Made by a program: the position numbers and the translations under genes. This document shows, one piece after another, positions 7,725 through 15,685 of a stretch of 64,000 nt of DNA. The number at the start of each line of letters is the position of its first letter. The stretch's first letter is position 1. Source of the stretch: CBDATA01 sp965215615 (GTDB taxonomy: Bacteria > Acidobacteriota > Vicinamibacteria > Marinacidobacterales > Marinacidobacteraceae); assembly GCA_965215615.1 (NCBI GenBank), contig OZ244068.1, positions 1,922,001 through 1,986,000 on the forward strand, written 5' to 3'. The notes beneath the pieces were generated by a model. It searched no databases. It was given only the letters and a program-made list of their open reading frames with translations, and was not told where the DNA came from.

Positions 7725-9794
7725 CTACTCGGGCAGCGCGAGGGCGATATACGACTCGGGAACACCGCCGGCGCGGTCACCGGCCTGGACGACGATGTAC
7801 TGGCGGCCTTCGTGGCGGAAGGTCATCATGCCGTACATCGCGGGGGCTGGAAGATCCACCGAGGCGACCAGTTCACCGGTCATCTTGTCGCGGGCGTGGA
7901 GCACCGGCTTGCCGCGCATGCCGTCGGTGGTGAGAAGCAGATCCCCGGCCACCATCAGGATGGATCGTCCCTGCCCGCCGACCTGCGAGAGGTCCACGCC
8001 TTCGAGCGCCGGATGGTTCTTGATCCGGTCGTTGGGTTCGCCCACCGGAACCCACCAGAGATGCTCGCCGGTGTTCATGTCGATCGCGGTGACCCGGCTG
8101 TAGGGCGGCTTGTAGATCGGCAGCCCGTCCGGCCCCGGAATCGGGATCAGCCGGTAATCCACCCAGTCCGCGACCGTTTCGCCGATCGTGGTGCATTCCC
8201 CGCTCGGCGACGTGCACTCGTGGACCGGCCGGTCGGCTTCCACGCCCGGCTGCACCATCCGCCCCGAACACGCCGGGCCGGAGGACTGGTAGAGGATGCC
8301 GGTCTCGGGGTCGAGGGCCGCCGGGTGGGTGATGTTCACCGCGGAATGAACCCCGCAGGCGATCCATCCCTTGTTCTCGTCGTAATCCTTCGGGATCGGA
8401 GGCATGTAGGGGCCGCCCACCTCGTATTCGGACACGATGTCCATCGCCTTCTGGTGGAGTTCCGGGGTGAAGTTGATGAGGTTGTCCTCGCTGAGGTCGA
8501 GCAGTTCGACCGGCTCGGGCCTCGTCGGGAACGGCTGGGTCGGCGAAAGCTGCTCGCCCGGAACGATGGACTGGGGGACCGGAAGCTCCTCGATGGGCCA
8601 CACCGGCTCCCCGGTCTCCCGGTTGAAGGCGAAGGTGAGCCCCTGCTTGGTGGTCTGGATGGCCATCGGCACCTTCTCGCCGTCCACCTCCACGTCCGCG
8701 AGGATCGGGACGTTCGGCAGGTCGTGGTTCCAGATCGGGTGATGGGTGGTCTGGAAGTGCCAGACGCGCTCGCCGGTCTGGGCGTCGAGCGCGATCACGC
8801 TGGTCCCGAACAGGTTGTCACCCGGCCGGAAGCCGCCGTAGAAATCGATGGTGGGCGCGTTCGTCGGGATATAGACGATGTCCCGCTCGATATCCGCGGA
8901 GAGCGGGGCCCACGAAGAGACATCTCCCGTCCACTTCCAGGCATCGTTCTCCCAGGTGCTGGCGGCGAAATCGTCCTCCGAGCGCGGGGTGACGTGGAAC
9001 TTCCACTTGAAGTCCCCGGTGCGGGCATCGAAAGCCAGGATGTCGCCGGGAACGTTCTCGATCCGCGTCTGGTGGTATCCCTGTGCGTGGGAGTTGCCGA
9101 CCACGATCGTTCCGTTCACCACGATCGCCGGCGAGGAGTTGGTGATGTACCCCACCGTCGGGGGCAGCCCCTCGTAGGGGTCGTAGTTGTATCCGAAGTG
9201 GGCGAGCAGATCCACGACCCCGGTCTCGGGAAACCCGGGAATGTCCACCGGCTCGCCGAAACCCTCGATGTGCTCGCCGGTCTCCCCGTCCAGCGCGTGG
9301 AGGAAGAAGCCGGGGCTGACCACGTAGATGACCACCCGCCCGTCTATCTCGGCGTAGGCCACTCCCTTGCCGTAGCTCGACCGCATGGATTCTTCCCACC
9401 GCCGCGTGGTCGGCTCGCGGTAGGTCCAGACCGTCTCGCCGTTCGCCGGATCGATCGCGACCACCGTCCGCCGGTAGCCCGCCACCGTGTAGAGCCGGCC
9501 GCCGATGTAGCTCGGGGTGGATTTGGAGAGGTAGCTCGGTTTGGGTCCGAAGTTGTCCCCGCGCCAGTGCCAGGCCACTTCGAGGTCGCCGAAGTTTTCC
9601 GCGTTGATGTCGCGGAGCGGCGAGGAACGGGTCCCCCACGCGTCACCGCTTTGGTAGCGCCATTCCCCTTCGGGCATATCCCGATTCGGCATATCCCGAT
9701 TCGGCATATCCCGGTCCTGGGCACCGGCGACCGCCGCAAGAACGGCGAGAAGAACGGCGACCGTCAGATGACGGCCGAAACGATGACGGGACAT
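7725..9794 (-). CDS. PQQ-dependent dehydrogenase (quinoprotein), periplasmic
   Basis: This 689-residue secreted enzyme has an eight-bladed propeller fold that binds pyrroloquinoline quinone and oxidises alcohols or sugars. A signal peptide (LTVAVLLAVLAAVAGAQ) leads it. The propeller motifs include ANGETVWTYREP, TGERVWHFQTTHHPIWNHDL and TGEHLWWVPVG. The HHPIWNHDLP segment is typical of the quinoprotein glucose/alcohol dehydrogenase group. The mature N-terminus starts with three copies of RDMPN. No heme-binding CxxCH is present, so electrons must pass to a separate acceptor. The start ATG is preceded by GGAGGA. The downstream TonB receptor follows after 10 bases, with its ribosome site over this stop codon, so the two are one operon. 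Confidence 0.9.
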   Translation of the reverse strand: MSRHRFGRHLTVAVLLAVLAAVAGAQDRDMPNRDMPNRDMPEGEWRYQSGDAWGTRSSPLRDINAENFGDLEVAWHWRGDNFGPKPSYLSKSTPSYIGGRLYTVAGYRRTVVAIDPANGETVWTYREPTTRRWEESMRSSYGKGVAYAEIDGRVVIYVVSPGFFLHALDGETGEHIEGFGEPVDIPGFPETGVVDLLAHFGYNYDPYEGLPPTVGYITNSSPAIVVNGTIVVGNSHAQGYHQTRIENVPGDILAFDARTGDFKWKFHVTPRSEDDFAASTWENDAWKWTGDVSSWAPLSADIERDIVYIPTNAPTIDFYGGFRPGDNLFGTSVIALDAQTGERVWHFQTTHHPIWNHDLPNVPILADVEVDGEKVPMAIQTTKQGLTFAFNRETGEPVWPIEELPVPQSIVPGEQLSPTQPFPTRPEPVELLDLSEDNLINFTPELHQKAMDIVSEYEVGGPYMPPIPKDYDENKGWIACGVHSAVNITHPAALDPETGILYQSSGPACSGRMVQPGVEADRPVHECTSPSGECTTIGETVADWVDYRLIPIPGPDGLPIYKPPYSRVTAIDMNTGEHLWWVPVGEPNDRIKNHPALEGVDLSQVGGQGRSILMVAGDLLLTTDGMRGKPVLHARDKMTGELVASVDLPAPAMYGMMTFRHEGRQYIVVQAGDRAGGVPESYIALALPE

Positions 9795-9856
9795 GGGCGT
9801 TCCTCCAGAGTGGGCCCCCGGATTCTACCGGACCGAAGGCGACGGGTCGGGCTCGA

Positions 9857-10255
9857 TCAACCAGTGGCGACCGGCTCGGCGAGCGCTTCCTCGCGCGTCT
9901 CGTAGATCGGGATGATGCGATCGAATCCGCTGATCCGGAAGAGATCCCGAACCGGCTTCACGAGCGAGCAGAGCGAGTAGCGGACCTGGCACCGCGAAGC
10001 CTGATCGGTCAGCATCAGGAGCACCCGCAATCCAGCGCTGCTGATGTAGTTCAGCTCGGCGAAATCAATGACCAGGATGCGGTCCGTGTCCTGAATGATG
10101 TTGAGGAGCTCTTCTTCGAACCGGGCGCTGCTGACCGCGTCCACCTTCCCCTTCACCGAGACGATCACCACGCCATCCTCCCGGGTGCTGCTGATTTTCA
10201 AGGATGTCAAGTCACTTTCTCCCAGTCCGGCGGAAACGGCTGCCGGATCGCGCAT
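9857..10255 (-). CDS. STAS-domain protein, anti-sigma factor antagonist type
   Basis: This single-domain STAS protein is of the SpoIIAA/RsbV kind, which bind anti-sigma or switch kinases and are themselves switched by phosphorylation of a serine. The signature DFAELNYISSAGLRVLL carries the expected serine. The core starts at LTSLKISSTREDG. The ATG at 10255 gives 132 residues; a TTG eight bases behind GGGAGA would give about 115, nearer the usual length, and cannot be excluded. It follows the spermidine-synthase-like gene by about 40 bases. No kinase or sigma partner is encoded nearby. Confidence 0.85.
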   Translation of the reverse strand: MRDPAAVSAGLGESDLTSLKISSTREDGVVIVSVKGKVDAVSSARFEEELLNIIQDTDRILVIDFAELNYISSAGLRVLLMLTDQASRCQVRYSLCSLVKPVRDLFRISGFDRIIPIYETREEALAEPVATG

Positions 10256-10297
10256 TATGTCCGCATCGGCGAACCCTTGCACCCCGAGCGTCTGGAG

Positions 10298-12313
10298 CTA
10301 CCGCAAAACGCCCAGCAAATTCGAGGAATCGTCGGTCCACCGGTGGTGTGCCCGAGGGTGGACGGCGGGGCCCACCCATATTCCCGCTCCGCCGAGAACC
10401 GCCGGATCGGTCAGGAAATCGGCGTTGCGGGTGAGCAGGATCCAGGTGGATTCGTACTGGTGGACATTCGGTGCCGCTTCGGTCTCGAAAAGAAGCGGTG
10501 CCCACCCGATCCGCTGCGCCTGGGCGCGGAGGACGGGCGCGAGATCCACGTGGCGGTTGGAGATGTGGAAGGCCAGCACTCCGCCTTCGGCGAGCCGGCT
10601 CGTGTACACGTCGAACGCCTCGGTGGTCAGCAGGTGGGTGGGGATCGCATCCCCGCTGAACGCATCGAGGATCAGGACGTCGTAGGGAGGCGCGCCCGCC
10701 CGCTGTTCTTCCGCGAGACCGAGGCGGCCGTCCCCGAGAACCACTTCGACCGTCGCCGGAGAGTCCTCGATATAGGTGAAGTATTCGCGGGCCGCCCGCT
10801 CGACTGCCGGATCCAGCTCGTGGAACCGGAACCGGTCCCCCTCCCGCGCCCAGACGTTGAGCGACCCCGCCCCGAGCCCCACGACCCCGACTTCGAGAGG
10901 CTCCCGGCGGTCGCGTTTCGGGTGACGGTTCAGCGCAAGCTCCACCCCGGATCCCCGGCTGTAGTAGAGGGTCGGCTCTCCCCGCCGGCCGGGGGCCATC
11001 CACTGGGATCCATGGGCGATGCCTCCGTTCCAGAGATCGCGGCGCCAGCGGGAGCCACCCTCGAACCCCTCGAAGACCCGGACCACTCCGAAGAAGGTGC
11101 GCTCCGCGTGGATCGGGCGCTGGTGTTCGGTCAGCACCACCATCAGGGTCGCGACGACCGAGGCGGCCATCGCCAGGTTGCGATAGAGGCCGTGCGGGGC
11201 CTGGGCGTACGCGATCGCAACACCCGCCCCGAGGACGAGCGGGTACTCGAACACGTTCGGGAACACCGCCGGGGCGACGAGCCCGGCGAGGAGTCCCCCG
11301 ACCGCTCCCCCCGCCGTCAACGAGAGATAGAAGCCGGTGAGGCGCGTCGGATCGGGGCGCCGGGCCGCCACCATGCCGTGGATCACGAAGCAGACCAGAA
11401 ACAGGAACAGGAGGGCAAGCGCGGCCTCGAGCACCCAGGAATCGAGAGCGCCGCCGAGCGCCCGCTGACGCATCACGAGGCAGACCCCGGAGATCGCGAG
11501 CAGGGCCATCCGGGTTTTCGAGCCCGGCGGCGCAGGGGGACGCGAAAACGCGACGATGAAGGTGACGAGGTAGAGGGCGAGCGGCAGGACCCAGAGGAAG
11601 GGGGCCGCAGCCAGATCGCGGGTGAGATGGGTCGTGACCGAGACGAGCACAAAGGAGCCGAGCGCCGCAAGCAGGAGGGTTTTCGGATCGAGGCCTCCCG
11701 TGACCCCGAACCGCGCCGGAGCCGAAGGCAGGCGAACGCCGGCCGCGCCGATCAGCATCACCGAGAGCACGAATCCGAGAGCCCACAGCCGCTCCTGGCC
11801 GTCGAGGCCGAGCAGCGGTTCAAAAAGAAGTGGATGGAGGAGGAGGCCGAGCAGCGAGCCGGCGTTCGAGACTGCGTAGAAGCGGAAGACCCGGTTTCCG
11901 GCCGAAGGGGTTTCGGACAACCAGTGCGAGAGCAGCGGAGTGGTCGCGGCGAGCAGCGCGAAGGGGAGACCCGCGGTCGCGAGCAGGGTGCCCAGAACGA
12001 GCAGCGCCGGGGCCGAACCCGGCTCGGGAATCCACTCCGGTGCCGGGGTCGGTGGCAGGAAGAGCGCGACCGCCGCAGCGAGCAGGAAGACATGAACCCC
12101 GAGCTGGGCCCGGCGCGTCAGCTTGCTCGCGATCAGGTGGGCATACGCGTAGCCGACGAGCAGCGCCGTCTGGAAGAAGAAGAGCGAGACCGCCCAGACC
12201 ATCGGCGCGCCGCCGTACCAGGGGAGCAGCCGCTTCGCGACCATCGGCTGCATCCAGAACAGCAGGAAGGCCGAAAGGAAAACCCCGGCGCGAACGATCC
12301 ACCTGGTGGCCAC
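10298..12313 (-). CDS. Fused MFS-like membrane domain / spermidine synthase-like methyltransferase-fold protein
   Basis: This 671-residue protein has two parts. The first about 400 residues form some 12 hydrophobic segments, starting with AGVFLSAFLLFWMQPMVAK and including PFALLAATTPLLSHW, as in the fused MFS/spermidine synthase group. The last about 230 residues carry a Rossmann aminopropyltransferase-like fold with VGVVGLGAGSLNVWA, FHELDPAVERAAREYF and YDVLILDAFSGDAIPTHLLT. Such fusions are common in Acidobacteriota and relatives. The substrate is not known, and polyamine synthesis has not been shown for most of them. The gene starts 19 bases from the MITE copy at 12335. Confidence 0.87.
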   Translation of the reverse strand: MATRWIVRAGVFLSAFLLFWMQPMVAKRLLPWYGGAPMVWAVSLFFFQTALLVGYAYAHLIASKLTRRAQLGVHVFLLAAAVALFLPPTPAPEWIPEPGSAPALLVLGTLLATAGLPFALLAATTPLLSHWLSETPSAGNRVFRFYAVSNAGSLLGLLLHPLLFEPLLGLDGQERLWALGFVLSVMLIGAAGVRLPSAPARFGVTGGLDPKTLLLAALGSFVLVSVTTHLTRDLAAAPFLWVLPLALYLVTFIVAFSRPPAPPGSKTRMALLAISGVCLVMRQRALGGALDSWVLEAALALLFLFLVCFVIHGMVAARRPDPTRLTGFYLSLTAGGAVGGLLAGLVAPAVFPNVFEYPLVLGAGVAIAYAQAPHGLYRNLAMAASVVATLMVVLTEHQRPIHAERTFFGVVRVFEGFEGGSRWRRDLWNGGIAHGSQWMAPGRRGEPTLYYSRGSGVELALNRHPKRDRREPLEVGVVGLGAGSLNVWAREGDRFRFHELDPAVERAAREYFTYIEDSPATVEVVLGDGRLGLAEEQRAGAPPYDVLILDAFSGDAIPTHLLTTEAFDVYTSRLAEGGVLAFHISNRHVDLAPVLRAQAQRIGWAPLLFETEAAPNVHQYESTWILLTRNADFLTDPAVLGGAGIWVGPAVHPRAHHRWTDDSSNLLGVLR

Positions 12314-12334
12314 GGGGCACTAGCATAGGGCTAG

Positions 12335-12502
12335 CAGGCTGTGGAAAAACCAACGCGGCATTCGACGAGCGATGCATCCCGTCTGAACGCTCGCTCTTCG
12401 TTGCGTTTCGGTCGAAATAGCGCTGCTATGGCTCCCTCACGCGCCTTGTCAGACGGGCGCCTCACCCGTCTCGGTGCTCACGCCAGTTTCTCCACAGCCT
12501 GC
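12335..12502 (-). mobile_element. MITE-like element, copy 1 (inverted orientation)
   Basis: This 168-bp noncoding element has terminal inverted repeats GCAGGCTGTGGA / TCCACAGCCTGC and is flanked by TA on both sides (12333-12334, 12503-12504). It is the reverse complement of the copies at 15281, 23886, 39387 and 59540, and lacks a 12-bp internal segment found in three of them. Two internal hairpins are conserved: AATAGC...GCTATT, and CGAGCG...CGCTCG around a 16-base loop. It carries no gene. Confidence 0.85.
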
Positions 12503-12524
12503 TAACAGGCCAAGGGGGATGCCC

Positions 12525-13118
12525 GTGAGCGACGCGAGGAACCCGTCCGTGTTCACCGTCGGGCATGCGACGCATTCCCTCGCGGAGTTCCTCGGTCTGC
12601 TGGGCAAGCACGGCGTGACCGCGGTGGCCGATGTCCGCTCCGCGCCCTACAGCCGTTTCAACCCCCATTTCAACCGGGAGACGCTCGCCCGCGACCTCGA
12701 AGCGGCGGGGGTCCGGTACTTCTTTCTCGGAGGACAACTGGGCGGCAAGCCCCGGGATCTCGCCTGCTACGAGGGCGGCCGCGTCAACTACGAGCGCGTC
12801 AGGGAGACGGAAGCGTTCCGGAAAGGGCTCGACCGGGTGATCCGGGGGGCGCAAGAGCACCGGATCGCGCTCATGTGCGCCGAAAAAGACCCGCTCGGCT
12901 GCCACCGGACGCGGCTCGTCTCCTTCGCTCTCGCGAGGCAAGGGGTGGAAGTCGCGCACATTCTCGGGAACGGCGACCTCGAGCCGCACCGCGAAACCGA
13001 GGACCGTCTGCTCGAACAGGCAGGGCTCGCCGGCTCTCTCCTCGCGCCCCGGGAGGAACGGATCGCGGAAGCCGTCAGGCTCCCCTCCACCCGGCGGAAA
13101 GCTAGGATGGGGAGATGA
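12525..13118 (+). CDS. DUF488 family protein
   Basis: This DUF488-family protein has about 197 residues. Conserved blocks visible are VFTVGHATHSLAEFL at the N-terminus, VADVRSAPYSRFNPHF, and the thiol motif LMCAEKDPLGCHRTRL, where a Cys-Ala-Glu and a Cys-His-Arg may form an active or metal site. The biochemical role of the family is not settled. I prefer the GTG at 12525 because AAGGGGG ends six bases before it; an ATG at 12519 touches that sequence directly. Its stop overlaps the next ATG, so it is coupled to the probable selenoprotein. Confidence 0.85.
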   Translation: MSDARNPSVFTVGHATHSLAEFLGLLGKHGVTAVADVRSAPYSRFNPHFNRETLARDLEAAGVRYFFLGGQLGGKPRDLACYEGGRVNYERVRETEAFRKGLDRVIRGAQEHRIALMCAEKDPLGCHRTRLVSFALARQGVEVAHILGNGDLEPHRETEDRLLEQAGLAGSLLAPREERIAEAVRLPSTRRKARMGR

Positions 13119-13627
13119 CCCGTCGCTCCTCTTCCTCCGCCCGGAAGCCCCCGCCGGCTCCCCGGAGATCCGGCGGGGCCCTGCCGGTCCTCGCCATCCT
13201 GCTGCTCGCGCTCGGTGCCGTCGTGTTCCTGGTGGCGGTGACCTCGGACGACACGGTGCGCGAAGACGCTCCCGTCGCGCGGGAGGCACCCCAGCCGTTC
13301 CCGTTCCACGCTTCGCCGGAGGAAGCGGAACCCTTCCCGATCACGAGAGCGCCGGAGTCCTACGAGAGCCCGACGCTCCAGCGGGCCTACCAGATCGCCC
13401 GCGAGATTCCCGAAGTGCTCGTCCAGTTGCCGTGTCTATGCAACTGCCACATGTCCCATGGCCACGAAAGCCTGCTGGACTGTTTCGTGGACGACCACGC
13501 CGCCACGTGAACGATCTGCCTCCAGGAGGTCCTCCTGGCAGCGGACATGCACGAAGAGGGTGCGACTCCGGCGGAGATCCGCCGGGCGATCGAGCGTCAG
13601 GAATTCACCGACATCCCGCTCCGCTGA
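13115..13627 (+). CDS. Probable selenoprotein: membrane-anchored PCYCGC-type protein with Sec in a UxxC motif
   Basis: The frame starts at ATG 13115 (GGGGAG just upstream) with one membrane anchor (ALPVLAILLLALGAVVFLVAV). A periplasmic domain follows with LPCLCNCHMSHGHESLLDCF and VDDHAAT. A TGA at 13508-13510 interrupts it, but the same frame continues as TICLQEVLLAADMHEEG and ATPAEIRRAIERQEF to a TGA at 13625. Relatives of the PCYCGC-motif family have a continuous DDHGAxCxIC segment here, so the TGA sits exactly where a cysteine is expected. A strong hairpin with a GGUC apex starts 6 bases after the TGA. Reading TGA as selenocysteine gives 170 residues with a U-x-x-C redox or metal site. A stop-truncated 131-residue product is the alternative. 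It overlaps the DUF488 gene by 4 bases. Confidence 0.7.
13516..13541 (+). promoter_or_regulatory. SECIS-like hairpin directly after the in-frame TGA
   Basis: The stem CTGCC (13516-13520) pairs with GGCAG (13537-13541). After a three-base bulge TCC, AGGAG (13524-13528) pairs with CTCCT (13532-13536) around the loop GTC. The apical GGUC falls at bases 21-24 counted from the U of the UGA. In the known Escherichia coli fdhF SECIS the equivalent GGUC is at 22-25, with a bulged U on the 5' side; here the bulge also contains a U. The match in distance, bulge side and apex is the main support for selenocysteine insertion. Confidence 0.65.
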
Positions 13628-13640
13628 GCCGGTCGGCCCC

Positions 13641-13692
13641 TGTCTGGTCGGACTGTCTGGTCGGACTGTCTGGTCGGACTGTCTGGTCGGGC
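13641..13692. repeat. Four tandem copies of a 13-bp unit
   Basis: TGTCTGGTCGGAC is repeated at 13641, 13654, 13667 and 13680, the last copy with one change (GGGC). It fills most of the gap between the two converging genes and touches the stop codon of the cytochrome gene. No stem-loop is evident. A slippage-prone minisatellite is the simplest reading. Confidence 0.9.
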
Positions 13693-14048
13693 TATCGGGC
13701 CGGACGGGCCCAGTCGAGCGGATTCGGCGCGTAGAGGGGCATGGCCCAGGGGGTCTCCCCTTCCCCTTCTTCACCCCCGCTCTCCGGCCCCTGCGTCGCT
13801 TCGAGGTAGTCGAGAACCTTCTCCCGGCTCTCGGCATCGAGCGGCTCCATCCCCATCCCGACCATGACATCGAGCATCTCGTCCCAGGTCTCGCGGTCGA
13901 ATTCGGCGGAGGTGATGTAGCTGTCCTCGTGGCAGGCGAGGCACTGTTCGCGGACCAGTTCCACATGGGGCCCGTCCTTCAGGTTGTCGGTCTGGGCGAA
14001 GGCCGGGGATGCGAGGACGAGAAGGACGAAGAGGCGGAGGGCAGCCAA
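13692..14048 (-). CDS. Small periplasmic monoheme cytochrome c, partner of the sulfite oxidase
   Basis: A 118-residue secreted protein with signal peptide LRLFVLLVLASPAFA and one heme-binding motif CLACH (36-40). Methionines in MVGMGMEPL could supply the distal ligand. The start is a TTG one base after the stop of the molybdoenzyme gene. A small cytochrome directly behind a SorA-like sulfite dehydrogenase is the arrangement of SorAB, in which the cytochrome takes electrons from the molybdenum subunit. The C-terminal tail is rich in Gly and Glu and ends in the 13-bp repeat region. Confidence 0.85.
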   Translation of the reverse strand: MAALRLFVLLVLASPAFAQTDNLKDGPHVELVREQCLACHEDSYITSAEFDRETWDEMLDVMVGMGMEPLDAESREKVLDYLEATQGPESGGEEGEGETPWAMPLYAPNPLDWARPAR

Positions 14049-14049
14049 G

Positions 14050-15237
14050 TCAGATCACCGTGACGGCGATGCGGTGCATCGCGTTGTTGAGGTAACCCCG
14101 CGGGTTCCACCCCGGAGTCACCATGGGTTGCATGCGGCCGGCATGGTCGGTCGCCCGGGCCCACACTTCGTAGTGGCCGGGAATGTCGAAGAAGAGGCTT
14201 CCTTCCCACCGCTGCCAGGCGAACCGGTTCTCCGGTTCTTCGAGACTGCAGGATGTCCAGGTCGCCCCGAAATCCGCGCTGATGTGCATGGCGGCTACCG
14301 GTCCGTCACCGGCCCAGGCGTGCCCCCGAAGCGCGAGCGGCCCCACCACCGAGTGACGGACTCCCGAGCCCGGATTCGTGATGAGGGATTTCACCGGCAT
14401 GGCCTCGATGATCTTCATGTCCTCCTCGGGGACTTCCGCGCCGGGCGCAACCGGCTCGCGGGGAACCCGGTAGGAGAACCCGGTCATCTTGGGGCCGTCG
14501 TGGACCCGGTCGCGCACCCAGAGGCGGCGGAGCCATTTGCCGCTGACCGAAGCCGGATAGCCGGGGGCCACGAGACGCAGGGGGAAGCCGTGGATCGGCG
14601 GAAGCGGTTCGCCGTTCATCTCGAAGGCGAGAATGGTCTCCGGTTCGAGCGCCTTCGAGACCGGAATCCCGCGCGAGATCGGAACCTCGTCCGGATTGCC
14701 GCTGAGCGGCGGATCCTCTCCGTAGTAGGCGACGAAGACCGCCTCGGCACCGAGTCCCGCCGATTCGAGCACGTCCCTGAGGCGCACCCCGACGTAACGG
14801 GCGCACCCCACTGCGCCGAGCCACCACTGATTCCCGGCGGCGGCGGGGCGAAAGGCGGCCCGGCCGTTGCCCGCGCACTCGAGCACGAGCGCGAGGGATA
14901 CCGTCTCGAAGGCGGTAGTGAGGTCGTCGAACGAGAGCTCGAGCTCGTTTTCGACCTCGCCATCCACCCGCAGTCTCCAGCCGGTCAGATCCCCCGAGAG
15001 CGCGCGTTCGGGGATGCCGCCGTTGTTCCGGACGAAATGCCTGTCGTTCGGGGTGTAGCGCGGATCGAGGTCGGTGACCCAGGTCTCGGCGTTCACCGGC
15101 CGGTCGCTCAGCACCCGGAGATCGGTCTTGCCGGTGATCGCCGCCGCATCTTCCTGCCCCGCCGCGAAGGAGGGAGCGAGAGCGCCGGCTCCGGCCGCGC
15201 CGAAAAAGCCGCGCCGCGAGAGCGGTAGGGATTTCAC
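14050..15237 (-). CDS. Sulfite oxidase-like molybdopterin enzyme (SorA type)
   Basis: This 395-residue periplasmic enzyme of the sulfite oxidase family probably oxidises sulfite to sulfate. A twin-arginine signal (SRRGFFGAAGAGALAPSFA) shows export of the folded, cofactor-loaded protein. The molybdenum-binding cysteine is C121 in LVLECAGNGR. The C-terminal dimerisation domain contains GHAWAGDGPVAAMHISADFG. The gene starts with GTG. The cytochrome gene follows with a one-base gap, so the pair acts as dehydrogenase and electron acceptor. A substrate other than sulfite is possible, since close relatives are not all tested. Confidence 0.88.
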   Translation of the reverse strand: MKSLPLSRRGFFGAAGAGALAPSFAAGQEDAAAITGKTDLRVLSDRPVNAETWVTDLDPRYTPNDRHFVRNNGGIPERALSGDLTGWRLRVDGEVENELELSFDDLTTAFETVSLALVLECAGNGRAAFRPAAAGNQWWLGAVGCARYVGVRLRDVLESAGLGAEAVFVAYYGEDPPLSGNPDEVPISRGIPVSKALEPETILAFEMNGEPLPPIHGFPLRLVAPGYPASVSGKWLRRLWVRDRVHDGPKMTGFSYRVPREPVAPGAEVPEEDMKIIEAMPVKSLITNPGSGVRHSVVGPLALRGHAWAGDGPVAAMHISADFGATWTSCSLEEPENRFAWQRWEGSLFFDIPGHYEVWARATDHAGRMQPMVTPGWNPRGYLNNAMHRIAVTVI

Positions 15238-15254
15238 GGCGCGAATCGTAAATC

Positions 15255-15279
15255 ACCCCCGCAACAAGGCTGCGGGGGT
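15255..15279. other. Nine-bp perfect stem-loop upstream of the sulfite oxidase gene
   Basis: ACCCCCGCA (15255-15263) and TGCGGGGGT (15271-15279) form a GC-rich hairpin with a 7-base loop. No T-run follows it in either direction. It lies between the start of the molybdoenzyme gene and the MITE copy, whose left TA is its last base plus one. It could end incoming transcription or affect the sulfite oxidase leader; this is a guess from position. Confidence 0.5.
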
Positions 15280-15280
15280 A

Positions 15281-15449
15281 ACAGGCTGTGGATGAACTGG
15301 CGTGAGCACCGAGACGGGTGAGGCGCCCGGCTGACAAGGCGCGTGAGTGAGCAATAGCAGCGCTATTTCGAGCGAATCGCAACGAAGAGCGAGCGTTCAG
15401 ACGGGATGCATCGCTCGTCGAATGCCGCGTTAGTTTTTCCACAGCCTGT
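15281..15449 (+). mobile_element. MITE-like element, copy 2
   Basis: A 169-bp copy of the TA-flanked element, missing the 12-bp segment CCTCCAGGCGAG present in the 181-bp copies. Its ends are slightly changed in step: ACAGGCTGTGG on the left and CCACAGCCTGT on the right, so the inverted repeat is preserved by matching changes. It is flanked by TA at 15279-15280 and 15450-15451. It is noncoding. Confidence 0.85.
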
Positions 15450-15451
15450 TA

Positions 15452-15685
15452 ACCCGAATCCACCCTGACGGGGCTCCCCGTGCTAGAGTCCCGCCGCTTT
15501 GCCGCCGGGAGCGGTGTTCCCCCGAACGACTCCGAACGACTCCCGGCCGCAGCCCCGACGAATCCGTTCACGAATCCGTTCAGGAGATCCTCCGGGGCGC
15601 ACAATCGAATCCGGCGACAGGAGCGACTCATGAAAGTCGCCATCGTCGGGGTTCCACCGAATTCCAAAACTCCATCGCGATCCTC
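15452..15685. other. Intergenic region before rlpA, short direct repeats only
   Basis: No credible gene is seen here. The stretch holds small direct repeats (CGAACGACTC twice near 15524-15542, and ACGAATCCGTTCA twice near 15558-15583). Open frames that cross it lack family resemblance and run antisense or out of frame to rlpA. It probably contains the rlpA promoter, but no clear boxes were found. Confidence 0.4.

Noticed and set aside
4580..7933. A 1117-codon open frame on the plus strand opposite the TonB receptor
   Set aside because: It has no recognisable motifs and is the antisense shadow of a clear gene. High GC leaves few stop codons in this frame.
13115..13510. Treating the TGA at 13508 as a normal stop, giving a 131-residue protein
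   Set aside because: Family-like sequence continues past it, a cysteine is expected at this position, and a SECIS-like hairpin follows. The stop reading remains possible and is given as the alternative.
15255..15279. Rho-independent terminator
   Set aside because: The stem is strong but no T-run follows in either direction, so it is listed only as a hairpin.
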